Counted from the stretch's first letter, positions 45,851-57,679 are shown. The stretch is DNA of 64,000 nt from Epiperipatus broadwayi (GCA_028023455.1 JAQFVV010012575.1:1420517-1484516); one strand, 5' to 3'. Program-made: numbers and translations. Notes: a model not told the origin generated them from the sequence alone.

Positions 45851-48800
45851 ACAATTTAATTTTAAAATTATACACATTAAGATATCAACAAAAATTATTA
45901 AAGAAATGTGTAATGCAATTACAGTAAACTGACAGAAAGCACACTCATATATGTACACACATACATATACTGGACTGTCTTCATATTAGCATGCATATAT
46001 TTGTGAAAGTGTTCATTCAATTGTTCTCTTTCTCATGAAAAAAGGGAATATTTATAGGTTTTCTTTTTTTTTATAATGATAACAAAATGAAAAAATAAAT
46101 TGTCCATGTGATGTTAAAGACATGAGTTTTCTCTGAATTTCCCTCTACACTAGAAAATAACTTCTTATGACATTTCATAATTGCAGTGACATGATAGTAG
46201 CAAATTTGTTAGAGCTAAATATGGCATGAACTGCTTGTTTTTTAAGTGTCTATTGATTAATAATTTCTTATAATCATTTCTTATTTATAATAAATAATTT
46301 AATTCAGTTTTTTTAGTTGCGAAAGTTACTGTGTTGAACAATGTTTTCTCATGCAATATGTTACTGACTATTGGAATATTCTTTTTGTTCATATCCATCA
46401 CACACAAATTTAATGCTTTTTCAATTTTCACTAAATCCTTATCATGTTCTGTAGTTGTAACTTTAGCATTTTAAATGAGCATATATATTTATAATTTTTT
46501 CCCCTTCTTTTCATAATCAGTAGCCACTCACAAACAAATATGGTTACTTCATCTATAATAAAAGTAAAATAAATAAAATAATAATAATAACAATAATAAA
46601 AGCAATGCACTAGAGATGGCTTTTGTGATGATATGTACCAGTCTATGCACCACCACAAATATGTCACACACAGAACTTGTTTTATTGCTCCATGTAATAT
46701 TTAATATTTCTGTCTTGTAATTTCTTGTACAGCAACATTTTCTTTCCAAACAGCTTCAACAACTTGCCGAATTGTAGCTCTTCATTGTATTCTATCATTA
46801 TCTATTCAATAAAAACAATCAGAATTGCACTCCTTTAGAATGTCTCTGAGATAATCTTTATAATAATGATCTGCTTCTCCCATAAAAGGCAGGCTGACAT
46901 TTACTGTTATGTATTTTTTGAAAGGTTATTGTTCATATTATAAAGTTAATTAAATGATGTGATTTATAATAGTAGCCACTATAGTATCAAATCTAGCAAC
47001 CTGAAGAATTTATTTATTGGTTTGATGGTGTTATCATTGATAGATGGTCTAAGTATTATTTCAATAAAAATTGAAAAAAATAATAACTCTATGTACAACT
47101 AATTAGTTATAGAAGTTGTGTTAATGCAATGAAATATCTTTTCTTGAGTGCAATATATTTAAGTCTGGATTGTACCTCCACATCTAAATTTGCCCTTCTG
47201 GATTGTACCTCCACATCTAAATTTGCCCTTCTATTTTAAAAGTTGACTTACTTTCTCAAGTTATATGGATAATATTAAGATTGTTGAAGTATGAATAGAA
47301 TAAAGATTTACTAAAAAAAAGTTACTGGGGATTTTGTTTAGTCATTGGCTAATAAATAATTTAAATTTATTGAATATTAATTACTAAATAAAACTTTTAT
47401 ATGCTGAAGTCAATACATTAAGTAAATTCTGTAGATTATCTTTTGAAGTGACAAAAATAGTATAATTATGAGCATTTTATAAATTTAGAAGTCAAGAAGA
47501 TAAAATTCTTACTTTTGCTTTTAATCAAGCCAAAAATTCCAACACCAAATTCTATCTCATTTTGATGCCTGTTTAATGAACTCACCTACAAATAATTCTA
47601 AAGACCTCTGTCATAAATGTTTAAAAACATTGTTGAAATGAGTATCTAGCCTCAGATCTTTCACTAGTATTAAAAAATTTTCTCATTCTTCATGAAGAAA
47701 TTGTATAATAAACTTTGGTAAACAACCAACTATCACTGTCATCATATAAAAAAATGATATTCAAGGAATTAGTAAAAATTATTGTCATTTTTCAGGTCAT
47801 TATCTATTTTCAGTTCTTCAAAAATGCTCTAAAGTGATTGTCATCAGGAAATGCCTGTATCTATTTTTGCAACATAATCCACTAATCATTTTTAAGATTT
47901 CTTGTCAGTTATTAAACTGCTGTTTTTAAAGTTCTATATTTGGTTATAAAGCTCCACATTCAATTTATATCATTCTGCAAAACAAAAAATATCAGTTTAA
48001 TTTTAATCAAATCATTAATAATGGGATCATTGCTAGAGAGTTAATTCATGATTTTTTTTAAAAAACCTTGAAATAGTTTTGTTTATATCCATAACATAAG
48101 CTTTTTGAAAAAGTTAGGTTTTAATAACTTCTTAAAACATAAATTAGCAATTGTTTAATAATTGTTAAAATTTAGCAAGAATAGCAGATATTTTTAAAAG
48201 GATATTATTGGACTAACATCTACTGTTTAATGTAATTATTATTTAATTTTTGAGCATACTATTATTTAATACATCCAAGAATCTGCACTTGCCAAGTGCT
48301 CATGGAATATGAAATTTGTTTTTGCACACTGACTTTTAATCTAAAATATAATTTATTAAATGTCATTGTTTAAAATATAGCTTCATCAAAGTTGTTTTAT
48401 AGTGATTTTTCAGTTTACATAAAATGTCTGTAATTGTCTAACTACATTTTATGCAGATTTAATAACACCTGTGTCATTGCTGCATGTAGGAATTCCAAGA
48501 ATTGAAAATAATAAATTAGATCTTACAGCAATTCCTTAACTAATCAGTCTTTTTTCATTGATTAATCTGCCATTCCAAAAATACTTGTGTCCTACTGCTT
48601 TTCTTTGGAAAATAACTTTCTCTATAAGAAACTATCAATCTTAAATTTCCATAGCTACTTAACAACAAACAAGATTCTCTGTGATATTGAAGACTCTGCT
48701 TCTATTAAAGTTCGTATATTTCATATACATTAAAAAAAATAGATTTAAAACATTGATAATATTGATTAAAGTTATTTCTACCATTTTCATGTGTAATAGA

Positions 48801-49140
48801 ACATGAATTAAGTTATCTTCAGATACATTTTACATCCCTTACACTTCTATTACAGTTAGGAGAATCTCTAAATAGGTCTGCCTATACATTGATCACTTGT
48901 TCCATCTGAATCCAGTTTCAGAATGACTTAATAGTCTGAAGCAAATATTACAACTAAGGATTTAGTATATACAAGCACTTTAAAATGGTGGTTGAAGAAT
49001 CTGTTAATAAATAGCAAACAATCAAAATAAGTTAATTCAGGCTAAGCATTTTCGAGGTGTTATCCCTCATAATCATAGGCAAAATAATAATCATTATTGT
49101 GATATTATTAAATGGTAATATATGCAAATGTATATGTAAA
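45851..49140. other. Gene-free stretch with possible LINE tail
   Basis: No intact gene. On the minus strand, frames around 46860-46690 read KDYLRDILKECNSDCF...NRIQW-like RATIRQVVEAVWKENV, which faintly resembles the '...DR-x-WR...' end of LINE proteins, but no reverse transcriptase motif could be placed further upstream. A 33-bp tandem duplication lies at 47164-47232. Confidence 0.35.
47164..47232 (+). repeat. 33-bp tandem duplication
   Basis: A 33-bp unit beginning TCTGGATTGTACCTCC is repeated exactly twice. Confidence 0.9.
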
Positions 49141-50250
49141 TTAATCAGATTGTCCATTTTCTGAAAATAGCAAAGCATGTGTCCCGTCTATTAATTGCAT
49201 AGTGTTGTTGATAATAAAATACACTTCTTTTATCTTCCTTTTGCAGTCGTTAGCTTCAGTGCACACAATTTTAAGGTTGGAGAGTTCAAACCTATGTCTG
49301 GCCTGCTTTCCATGTTCGAGGAATATTGAAATGTTATTGTTCTTTTGTACTCTCCTGTATGCATACATATGCTGAGTAGCTCTATTATTGACCATGGCCC
49401 TAGTTTTCCCATAATATATGGCACTGCATCCAGCCTGAGGGCATAAAATTCTGTATACAACCTGGGGTATTTGGGTTGGGTCAAAAATTGTCCTTTGCAT
49501 TATTGATAAGTCTGTTTGTGTTGGGAGTGTATGAAAACCAACTTTAAATTCATTAGATAAAGTTTGAATGAGTTGTTTAGCTACTTTGGTGATGTAAGGA
49601 AGGATAATGCAAGATTTGTCTTTAGTTGCATTGTTAGCTGTTGATTTTTTATAAAATCGATCAATCTTCTTGATAATTGATCTGTATTTAAAGCCTATGC
49701 TTAATAGATCTTTGATGTAGCTTGAGATATTAGCCTTTCTATCAGCTTCAAACTTGCATAAATGTTGGTTCCTAAATAAAATGCATTCAGACCTGCAAAT
49801 TTGTCTGATGTAGACAAATTGGAGTTTGAGTGGGTAAATCCTCTGACCTCGAGTGGTTGGTTTAATGATCATGCAATAAATCAACATTCTGCCTTCTCTA
49901 GGTACTAGTAAGTCCAAATATTTTCTGCCCTTCATTTTCCCAGGTGATATTAACAATTAATTTAGTTTGCAGCTGTAGCTCATTTTGAATGTTCATAATT
50001 GTACTTCTTGGGACAGCAATGAACACATCATCAACATAATGTGAGTATATTAGTCCAGGAGTATTAGCCTGGTATTTAGACACAATTTGATTTTTGAAGA
50101 AATTTAAAAATATGCTTGAGATTATTCCACTTAACAGAGAACCCATAAGCCAACCATCTTTCATGCCATACCATTTACCCTCAAACATTGTAAAAATGTG
50201 ATTGTCTAACCATGCAAGAAACGCTAGAATAAAATTCATGCATTCAGATG
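49141..50250 (-). pseudogene. Penelope-like element with GIY-YIG endonuclease, frameshifted
   Basis: Frame 50239-49898 carries reverse transcriptase motif B (DGWLMGSLLSGIISSIFL) and the catalytic YVDDVF. A frameshift near 49900-49950 moves the sequence to frame 49956-49141 (271 codons). That frame continues the PLE thumb (CILFRNQHLCKFE...YIKDLLSIGFKY) and ends in the PLE-type GIY-YIG endonuclease: VYRILCPQAGC (Cys 172, 177), YYGKTRA (181-187), H196, an H...H pair at 215/221 and the catalytic-type Glu in KEVYFI (244). The linked C-x4-C and H...H residues are typical of animal PLEs, whose endonuclease nicks the target for reverse transcription. The 5' RT blocks are missing. It is clearly a different PLE lineage from the one at 11.2-12.9 kb. 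Confidence 0.88.
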
Positions 50251-50837
50251 GACAATGATTACTTATTAATTCACTAAATTTGTTCTATTATTCTATTAAA
50301 CTAATTTTCATTTTTTCACACAAAGAAACCACTTCATAACTTTCCATAAGTTTGGAAAAATTATTACCATTACATGCTTTAATAAAGTTACAAATGAATG
50401 TTTTAAAAAATTAAATTAGCAGAAACATTTACTATAAGTTTTGAAGAATATAACCAAATGACTAAACTGTATTAAGAGTGTGACTTAAACAGAAAATAGC
50501 TGTACAAGAAAATGACTACTGCTATACAAAAAAAACAATTAATATTCAATTATTTTATGAATTTTTTTATTGATTTACAAATTTCTAACTTTTTTATTTA
50601 ATATATATTTTCAAATTGTTATTGACGTCACAGATTTTGAGAATGTGAATATGGTGAGAAGGAGGCAAACTGTATTGTAATATTTTAAACACAATATTTT
50701 ATATTGTTATAATCAAAAATATTAAAAATTTACTGATTAATTTTCTTTTTGCATTTTCTCAATCCATTTACTTTTTTTTTATAATGTTTTTACTTAATTT
50801 CTAATTTATGTCAGCTTTTGCGATGATATTAGTATTG
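50251..50837. other. AT-rich gene-free stretch
   Basis: I see nothing recognisable. No PLE N-terminal block could be identified upstream of the frame at 50239. Confidence 0.45.
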
Positions 50838-52860
50838 TACCGGTCGAAAAACGTCTGCCACCTAAACTGCAAGTCAGATCCAAACTCAGCCGAACCAAAC
50901 TGAATTCAAACCCAACTCACCAGCTCAGATCAATGGATGATCTAAATCGATGGCACAGTGCTATGCACCAAGGAACTAGCTCAACGGTTGGTGAGGATTA
51001 GAGACCCCTGAACTGACACTAATATCGGATAATAAATTGACTAAAGATAATTTTAAATCGAGTCATATGTATATGTTCGGGTTGCCAACACAGACAGCGA
51101 GCCTTAACATTAAATAATTATTGAATAAAAGACTTAAGAAACCAAGTGTGTTAATAAAATATTTAATAATACTAGTAATAGTTTTGTTCAATTTTAAATG
51201 ATGATTATATTGATCACCTCTAGCCTTAAACAGAGTTTATAATTATAATAAGGATGGCAGTTCCTATTATATGCCAATGAGTATTACGCAATATTATGGA
51301 ATTCTATCTGTCTATGCCCCCAACAAGAAAATAAAGGCAGATAAAGGTATTCAGTGGTGATGGAAATTATGATTCTTATTTTATAAAGAATGTGAGATTT
51401 ATTTTCACATTCGCAAATCCATTCATGAAGAGCAAGATACGTATTTAGGGCATAACTTTAACCTTTATTAGAAAACTTATTTAATTTGAGATAACTGAGA
51501 ATTTGTTCGACTTTAATTGAAATCACTTCATCACAAATTACGAGCATAAGAGTGGGCTTTACTGGAACAGAGAGGTAACGGTGCTGACGAATTATGAGCT
51601 ATAAATGAAAAGGAAAGATAATCGCTGGTCGGTGGTTTAAGTAGTATGGTGGCTTGTATTTGACAAGTCTTACTGCCCTTTAAGGAGACGTGGAACACGG
51701 GGAAAGCCAGGCCGAGTTATAACTATGAACCTTTGGTGTTCCAAATATAATATAAGCGGGGGAGGAAGTGCTTTCTTCCTCTATAATTTAAAATAACAGT
51801 AATATTACCACCGACAAGCCTATGGAGTGGAAGATTGCCCTATGTCAGCAACGTTCGAAGATGATGACTTGATAGTCACCGTTTGAATAATAAAACCCAA
51901 TTTATTATAGAATGCTCTACGTGATGACTTGATCAAATTAATTAAAGTCAAATGAGCTTTTAACTAAAACTATTTTAAAGCATTTATAAAATTATATTAA
52001 TTATGCCCCAAACATCGTGCCCTTCCTGAATATTAATAGATAGTAAAAACAGAAATTTGAATTAGAATATATTTAGTTGATTCCTTTATCGACCCTTTTG
52101 CAAAAACATTTTAATATTATATATGAATAAATAAATATTGGTGAACATGAGAAAATAGCTGGGGCATAGATTAGAAATGGAGCTAATAATTTATTATTAG
52201 CCAATTATAAAAATAGTAAACATTTAATAATTTCTTTCGACTCGATGATTGATAGAACTGTATAAATCTAGTTCTAATGGGCGAGAATTACTATTAGACT
52301 TAATATTATATTATTTGCATAAAGCAAATGGAACAAAGGAGCTCATCGAGTCGAAGGATTATTGGCATATAATTAAAAATAAACAACATTAATAAATCAC
52401 ACAATAAATATATATAATATAGTAAATGAACCGCCATCGTAAGAAAGGAAAGTTAAATTTAAAGACTAGAGGTTGAGAGAATTACTATGAATTTAAAAAG
52501 CATAAATAAAAGAAAGTTTTGTACAGATTTACATTAAAGAATGAAAAGAGCTCTTAAAGGGAGTGTAAAGTAAAGTTTGAAACTGGCCAGAAAGTTACGG
52601 TTCATTATGGAAATATATTACCATTTCTTCCGGGGCTGGTTCCTTAGTTTACACATCCGGGTTGGTAAAATGTAGGCATGCATTTGGTCGATTACTTGAA
52701 CAGCATTTTAATGGATTTTCATGATTTTAGCAGCATGATTGGTCTGGAAAGGATTTAGCAGCTTCATTGAAGATTTTCAGGGGACTTCAGGAGCCGTAGC
52801 CAGATTCCTGACATTTTAGCCCTTCACCATGCTAGGAACACTATTTGAATTCATGATTTT
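50838..52860. other. Undetermined insertion-like block, TGTACCGGTCG start
   Basis: Composition shifts to higher G+C at 50838, where TGTACCGGTCGA begins, like the block at 28874. It has no domain-bearing frame. An inverted repeat lies at 52226-52248 and 52343-52363 around a short hairpin (AGAACT...AGTTCT). It could be a noncoding LTR or another repeat; the right border is uncertain. Confidence 0.3.
52226..52363. repeat. Inverted repeat around CTTTCGACTCGATGA
   Basis: AATAATTTCTTTCGACTCGA-type left arm (52226-52248) and its complement (52343-52363) differ by one 2-nt gap. The spacer is about 94 bp and contains AGAACT/AGTTCT. Confidence 0.6.
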
Positions 52861-53385
52861 AAGATGCACAGAATTTACTGGCACTTCTCTACAACAAAGA
52901 TGGCTTCTTCCTTCTCCAAACTTTTCAGAACTATTTATACTGCATCTGATGCCTTCAGGCTAGTGCTTCTTTCATTATCAATGTTACAAAATTTACTAGT
53001 TGTTTTTAGATACATTCCTTCGATAAGGCTTTCAAACTCATTAACTTGAATTCATTTTCTAATTAGAAAATGAATTCTTAAAATCAGAAAAATGATTTTA
53101 ATTAGGAAATCCTTACATTTTAAATACTTATCTTTTTTTCTAATTAATAAAACTTTACCCATTGTTTTGGAAAGGGAAAATCTGAAAGCTTATCGAAAGA
53201 ATGTAGCTTTTAATCACTAAAAATTTTAACAAATTATTTAAAGTAAAATCAAAACATTCCCGACGCAATGAAACTTTCGAACAATTATATATATTTAAAT
53301 ATTTATAAATATATATGCACAATCCACGCATTTATAATATATATAAATTCAGAATAATTTTATCATGAATTTATTAATAGCATTG

Positions 53386-53800
53386 ATTAATTTAAACTCA
53401 AACAAATTAATTTTAACACACATTTATGTAATAGTTTTTCTTTATGGAAATTAGCGTGGATTGAATGTATAAAGTCCCATTGTGTTGGAAATTTAAGGTT
53501 AGTACTAGGGTTTGAAGTGGGCTTATGGCTAGATGTCATGAAACTAGCATCAAACTCAGATCCGACTGCTTCAGTATTTTCTTCCCAACCAAATTTCATT
53601 TTAGTCTCTTAATTTTTTAAACTGATATCAGTGATTCTGTTTCATTTCTCTTTAGATATTTCACATTGAATGTTTTTTTTTATTAGTCTCAACGTGGTTT
53701 AGCATTTCATATTGTGGTGTGATCTTTCATTAAGCATCCAAATCTCAGATCAATAAATATTTATAAAACATTTTAATTATTTTTTCTTCTTTCAAGTACA
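53386..53800 (-). pseudogene. RTE-type LINE remnant, strongly decayed
   Basis: Minus-strand text near 53770-53600 matches the RTE tails in order ('gatctgagatttggatgcttaatg', 'agatcacaccacaat', then 'aaaattaagagactaaaatga'), the counterpart of the ETWTLN...IKRLKW part. Downstream a 70-codon frame (53599-53387) is not recognised as RTE. Old fragment. Confidence 0.55.
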
Positions 53801-53871
53801 TATACATATATTATTTAATATTGTCATTTCTATCTAAAACAATTATTACTTTTTTAAAAATTCATTGCATG

Positions 53872-54045
53872 TGTGGGAGGTAATGATCCAGACCAACTGA
53901 TGAGTGCTGGTTCAGTACAAAATACATATATTAGAGATTACTTATCTTTTTTACATGTATGTGGTCATGTGTATTGGTAGTATAAAATGGAATGGATGAC
54001 TAAAGGGATCATGAAAGTCTCAGTTCAAATTCCCTCTTATTATAT
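53872..54045 (+). mobile_element. Retrozyme family X, copy X5 (partial)
   Basis: Minus-orientation X fragment with 'gaccaactgatgagtgctggttcag', 'gattacttatcttttt', 'gtggtcatgtgtat' and the terminal 'gaaagtctcagttcaaat'. It lacks the half beyond the microsatellite. Confidence 0.75.
53883..53943 (+). ncRNA. Hammerhead ribozyme, AAAA variant (X5)
   Basis: CTGATGA is intact but GAAA is AAAA, stem II has AGTAC for AGCAC, and the 3' stem I strand is TTAGAG instead of TTGGTG. Not expected to cleave. Confidence 0.6.
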
Positions 54046-54171
54046 CTAGCTTAAAGTATATATACTATACTTGTGTTTAAATATTTAGTCTTTTAAAAAG
54101 TTTTACTTTTACTTTTATTTAAGAATTATCAGAACATTTTTTGAACTTCTGAAGCATTATTTCTTAAAGTT

Positions 54172-54266
54172 TTTTTTTCTATGTGTCATAGCATTGGCCG
54201 GGAAGCGAACCCACTAACCCGAGACAACTGCTTGTAAGGCAGACATCTCAACCACCAATGCTTGAC
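54172..54266 (-). mobile_element. Mini-SINE family S1, copy 4
   Basis: Minus-strand copy: CAAGCATTGGTGGTTGAGATGTC head, B-box-like GGTTCGCTTCCCG, AATGCTATGACACAT and an A tail (T run on the plus strand). The exact 14-bp target duplication TATTTCTTAAAGTT is at 54158-54171 and 54267-54280. Confidence 0.88.
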
Positions 54267-54543
54267 TATTTCTTAAAGTTACCATATAATATGCAAATAT
54301 ATAACATTTTAATCTGTAAAATAAATTTTGTTAAACTGCTATAAAAAGTTTTGGATAGAATCACCTCTTGTATATCTTAATATTAATTTTTTAATGTTTC
54401 TATAGTAATCAAAAAAGCAAGTCATATATGTGACATTGCTTTTATAAGCTTGTTTACAAACACGTAATATAAAGCGTATACCAATAACTCAAACAAGCTC
54501 TTAATTGATAAGTGTGGTTAGAAAAAAAATTTAAAATCTCTAT

Positions 54544-54608
54544 CTGAAATGTTCTTATCTTCAGACGAGTTGTTTTTGAGCTTATGGCTTACCTCAGTGA
54601 ACATTCAG
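54544..54608 (-). ncRNA. Decayed hammerhead (F3 left arm)
   Basis: On the minus strand CTGAGGT stands for CTGANGA, stem II AAGC is followed by GCTC, and AAAA stands for GAAA. A GUC cleavage triplet and stem I pairs (TTCA/TGAA inside; CTGAAT with ATTTCAG outside) are still visible. Two invariant core bases are lost. Confidence 0.5.
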
Positions 54609-54677
54609 ACACTAGATCTAAAATATCAATTCAAAAACCAGCACTTATTTAATACATAATATTTAAATAGAAAATCT

Positions 54678-54750
54678 GAAATTTTCAGACATGAAAATGT
54701 CACTGAGGTGAGCCATAAGCTCAAAACCAAATTAGTCTGGGGATAAGAAT
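54678..54750 (+). ncRNA. Decayed hammerhead (F3 right arm)
   Basis: CTGAGGT, a perfect stem II GAGC/GCTC, AAAA for GAAA, then AGTC as cleavage site. Stem I is poorly paired. It shares both core changes with the left arm, so they occurred before or at the inversion. Confidence 0.45.
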
Positions 54751-54850
54751 ATTCCAGATAGAGATTTTAAATATTTTCTCTAACAACAGTTATCAATTAA
54801 CAGCTTAATTGAGCTATTGGTATGCTTTCTACATGTATTTTGATAAATAT

Positions 54851-55984
54851 TGTTTAAAATTTTATAATGTCTTGGATATTTATATTGATGTCTTAGAACT
54901 TTTTTTAATCATGCCCTGGAATGTCTATAGATTCAATATTTTTTTATAATCAACAAATCCAATGTATAATAATGGTGTTGATATTCATTGATATTTCTTA
55001 TAAATTCTCTTAATACTTGGATGAGATCTAATCTGTTATAATAATTTTTGACACTGTTCTTTTAAGTCTAATGTTTTTTGTATATTGATAATAATGACAG
55101 TAATGATTTTGCAAAGAATTAACAGAAAACTGACAGATCTATAATTTCTAATATATTCTTTTTCAACTTTCTTTAATATCAATATTACTACTGTATTCTA
55201 CAATTACTTACGAATTTTATAATTTAGACATTTAAAATATAGCTTTGATAACATTTTTTATTCTTTCAACTGATTCTTTTAAATATCTGTAATAATTCAT
55301 TATTTTTTAGAGCTTTTCGATTTTTTATATATTTAATTGCACAATCTTATCTTTTTTATTTACCATAATTAAAATTTCAAATATATAGTATTAATAGTAT
55401 GGGCTATTTTGTTCTCTTCTTCATCATGACTATTTTTTTTTTTGTAAAATACTTCCACATGCTTATTTCCTCTTTTTGTTCACTTTTTTCATTACTGAAA
55501 CTAATTTTTTTTTCGCTATGAAGATTTCCTTAGTATTTCACAATTATATTTTCTTATAATTTTTCCTCTATCGTGATTTCGAATTTCAGATCCTCATTTT
55601 TTTCTGAATGGCTCATTTAAAAATATTTTTATATTAAAAATATATATTATCTCAGAAAATAGTTTTTTAATGAATTGCTATATTTTTGTGTCAATTATTT
55701 ACAAAATAGCTCTTAAAATACAAGTTATTTTTTTATTAATTTAATTTATGACTATATCTTGGTTTAAATTTATTGAAATCATTCTGAAGATTATGAATAG
55801 TTTTTTTTATACTACTTTTTAAATAGTTTTTGTCTTTCACATTAACATATATTTTATATTTTACTAATCGATGATCATTTCTATACTTACTTTTTTTTTC
55901 TACAAATTGCTAATCATTTTGTCATCATGATCAAATTTATCAGTAGAACTTTTATTTTTTAATTGCTTTCTAACATTGAAAGCT
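54851..55984. other. T-rich gene-free stretch
   Basis: Strongly T-biased plus strand with no recognised domain. It may be further decayed LINE sequence on the minus strand but nothing can be aligned by eye. Confidence 0.35.
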
Positions 55985-57000
55985 TTCATAAAATTTTTAA
56001 TATATCATCATTGTCAACAAATTATCAATCGACTTTAAGTTGAAGATTTTTCTAATTTTAATCCAGTTTTTTATTTATTTATCGCTGCTCTTCTTCAAAT
56101 CACACCAGTGAATTTTCTTTTTTCATCCATTATCTTATATGTAATATCATTTTAGCACTTTTATAATATATTATGACCCAATTTGCAACTTCATCTGTCC
56201 ATCTATTATTATTTAGCAATATGTCTAATCTAACCCCATTTTAATCTTTTAATTTTTTCAATACTGTCTGTGATAACTTGTTATTCCTAATATATATCTT
56301 TCCAAACTATTGAGTTGTCTGAGATCTTTTATTGTTCTACTGTTAAGTGTCCAAATCTCAGATACATAAAAATAACTGGGTAAACATATTATTAAAAAGT
56401 GTTTTTTTTTAAACACAAAGTCACATTTTTTAATTCTAAATTACTTCTACCAAAAGTACTCTATTCAATTTAATTCTATGAGTAACTTCATTCATTAAGA
56501 TTCCATTTACATTAATAATTTAACAAAAAAATTTATGCTTATTAACTTCTGCTAATTCATGATTATCAATTGTTTTTAGAAATTCATTGAGTCTTCTTCT
56601 TTTTGGTTTCATCTGAAAATTCATGCAACATTTCCTGAAATTCAGAAGTCTCTATTTTTTCATCTCACCTGCAAAATCTATGAAATTAAGTAATCTCTAT
56701 TTTTTCTTCCTCTGATTCTCATTTTAATTTACAAAATATTTTGTGAAAAATTAATATAAAATTTGGAGATATGAAAATATCCTGTCATATACTCTTCAAA
56801 ATATTAATCTTCTTAGTACAAGCATGTAATCTAATCACTGTTGTTGTATTCTAATGATTTCAGATATATGATAATATCCTGGTTCTATAGTTAATAATTT
56901 AGAACTTTACTCACTGTGGAAAATCTTATTAAACAAAATGTCTTTTCATGATCTACAAATCTAAAGCATAATGACAACTCATATTCATTGGAGAAAGCCA
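55985..57000 (-). pseudogene. RTE-type LINE remnant, very old
   Basis: Beginning at 55998 the plus strand mirrors the RTE 3' ends at 20098 and 39340 in order: 'atcatcattgtcaaca', 'atcaatcgact', 'tctaattttaatccag', 'atcacaccagtgaattt', 'ttatctgtccatctattatt', 'caatatgtctaatctaaccccattttaatcttttaattttttcaa' and 'taagtgtccaaatctcagatacata'. Beyond about 56420 the match fades. Many substitutions mark this as the oldest RTE copy in the window. Confidence 0.7.
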
Positions 57001-57436
57001 TTTTTAAATTCAGATTGCTTTTTAGGTGGGTTATAACCCAAAGTTTGCTATAGACAAGTTCTAATTATTTTGGTAAAACCTTTGTATAAAACTTATAGAA
57101 AACTGATAGAGCTGTAATATCTAATATCTTCCTTACTACATTCTCAGATATCATCATTTATATATTTATCATTTAAACATAGGTTTTCCAAAAAAAAAAT
57201 CTATTTCTCCAATGGCTTCTTTAAGGCATGAGTCATAATTGTATTATTTTATGGAGATTTTTCTCTTCTTTGTAGTTTTAAAAGCATATTATTCATTTTA
57301 AATGTTGGGCAATTCAGATGAAATAACTATAGGGTAGGGTTGGCAACCTTTTAGTGGTGTTGTGCTGAATCTATATTACAATGTTATTCTGCGTTCTGAC
57401 ATGATTCTATCAATCTTATTATATATAATCTTATTA

Positions 57437-57600
57437 TATGTATCTGGACCAACTGATGATTGCTCGTTTAGCATGAAATACATATATTGGTGATTATTTA
57501 TCTTTTTAACATATATATGTTCAAGGGTATCAGTGATATGAGATAGAGTGGTGAGTGGTGGGTGGTCTGAAAGTCTGTGCTCATATACCCTATATATTAT
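57437..57600 (+). mobile_element. Retrozyme family X, copy X6 (partial)
   Basis: X fragment in ribozyme-strand orientation, most similar to X1/X2 (it shares 'gaaagtctgtgctcatataccctata'). It ends next to a 21-bp hairpin at 57623. Confidence 0.78.
57441..57498 (+). ncRNA. Type I hammerhead ribozyme (X6)
   Basis: CTGATGA (57453-57459), stem II TGCT/AGCA, GAAA (57475-57478), stem III ATACATAT and inner stem I ACCAA/TTGGT are intact. The outer stem I helix is reduced to two pairs, so the peripheral loop contact may be weak. Confidence 0.78.
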
Positions 57601-57622
57601 ATGTATAATATAAAAATTGGTC

Positions 57623-57679
57623 CGATTATAATGGGCTTCAAAATTATAGACTATATACTTTTGAAGCCCATTATAATCG
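57623..57679. repeat. Perfect 21-bp hairpin
   Basis: CGATTATAATGGGCTTCAAAA-type left arm (57623-57643) and its exact complement (57659-57679) enclose 15 nt. It could be a tiny MITE or recombination product beside X6. Confidence 0.8.

Larger units (their letters stand above)
54450..54850. mobile_element. Foldback element F3 with relic hammerheads
   Basis: Arms of about 165 bp (54450-54612 and 54685-54850) are inverted copies: 'ataccaata.ctcaa...aagct.ttaattgataa.tgt.gttag', 'ttaaaatctctatctg.aat.ttcttatc', 'tgagcttatggct.acctcagtga'. The centre contains ACTAGATCTAAA. The order AGCT-GGCT-TCAGTGAA-ACTAGATCTAAA is shared with F1 and F2, so F3 is a third, older relative. It is noncoding. Confidence 0.7.

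Noticed and set aside
51575-51615. CTGACGA followed 16 nt later by GAAA, a possible further hammerhead
   Set aside because: Stem II pairs only with a bulge, and neither stem III nor stem I can be formed from the neighbouring bases.
25129-54266. S1 copies as functional tRNA genes
   Set aside because: No paired acceptor stem or normal anticodon arm; the A tail and target duplications show they are SINE insertions.
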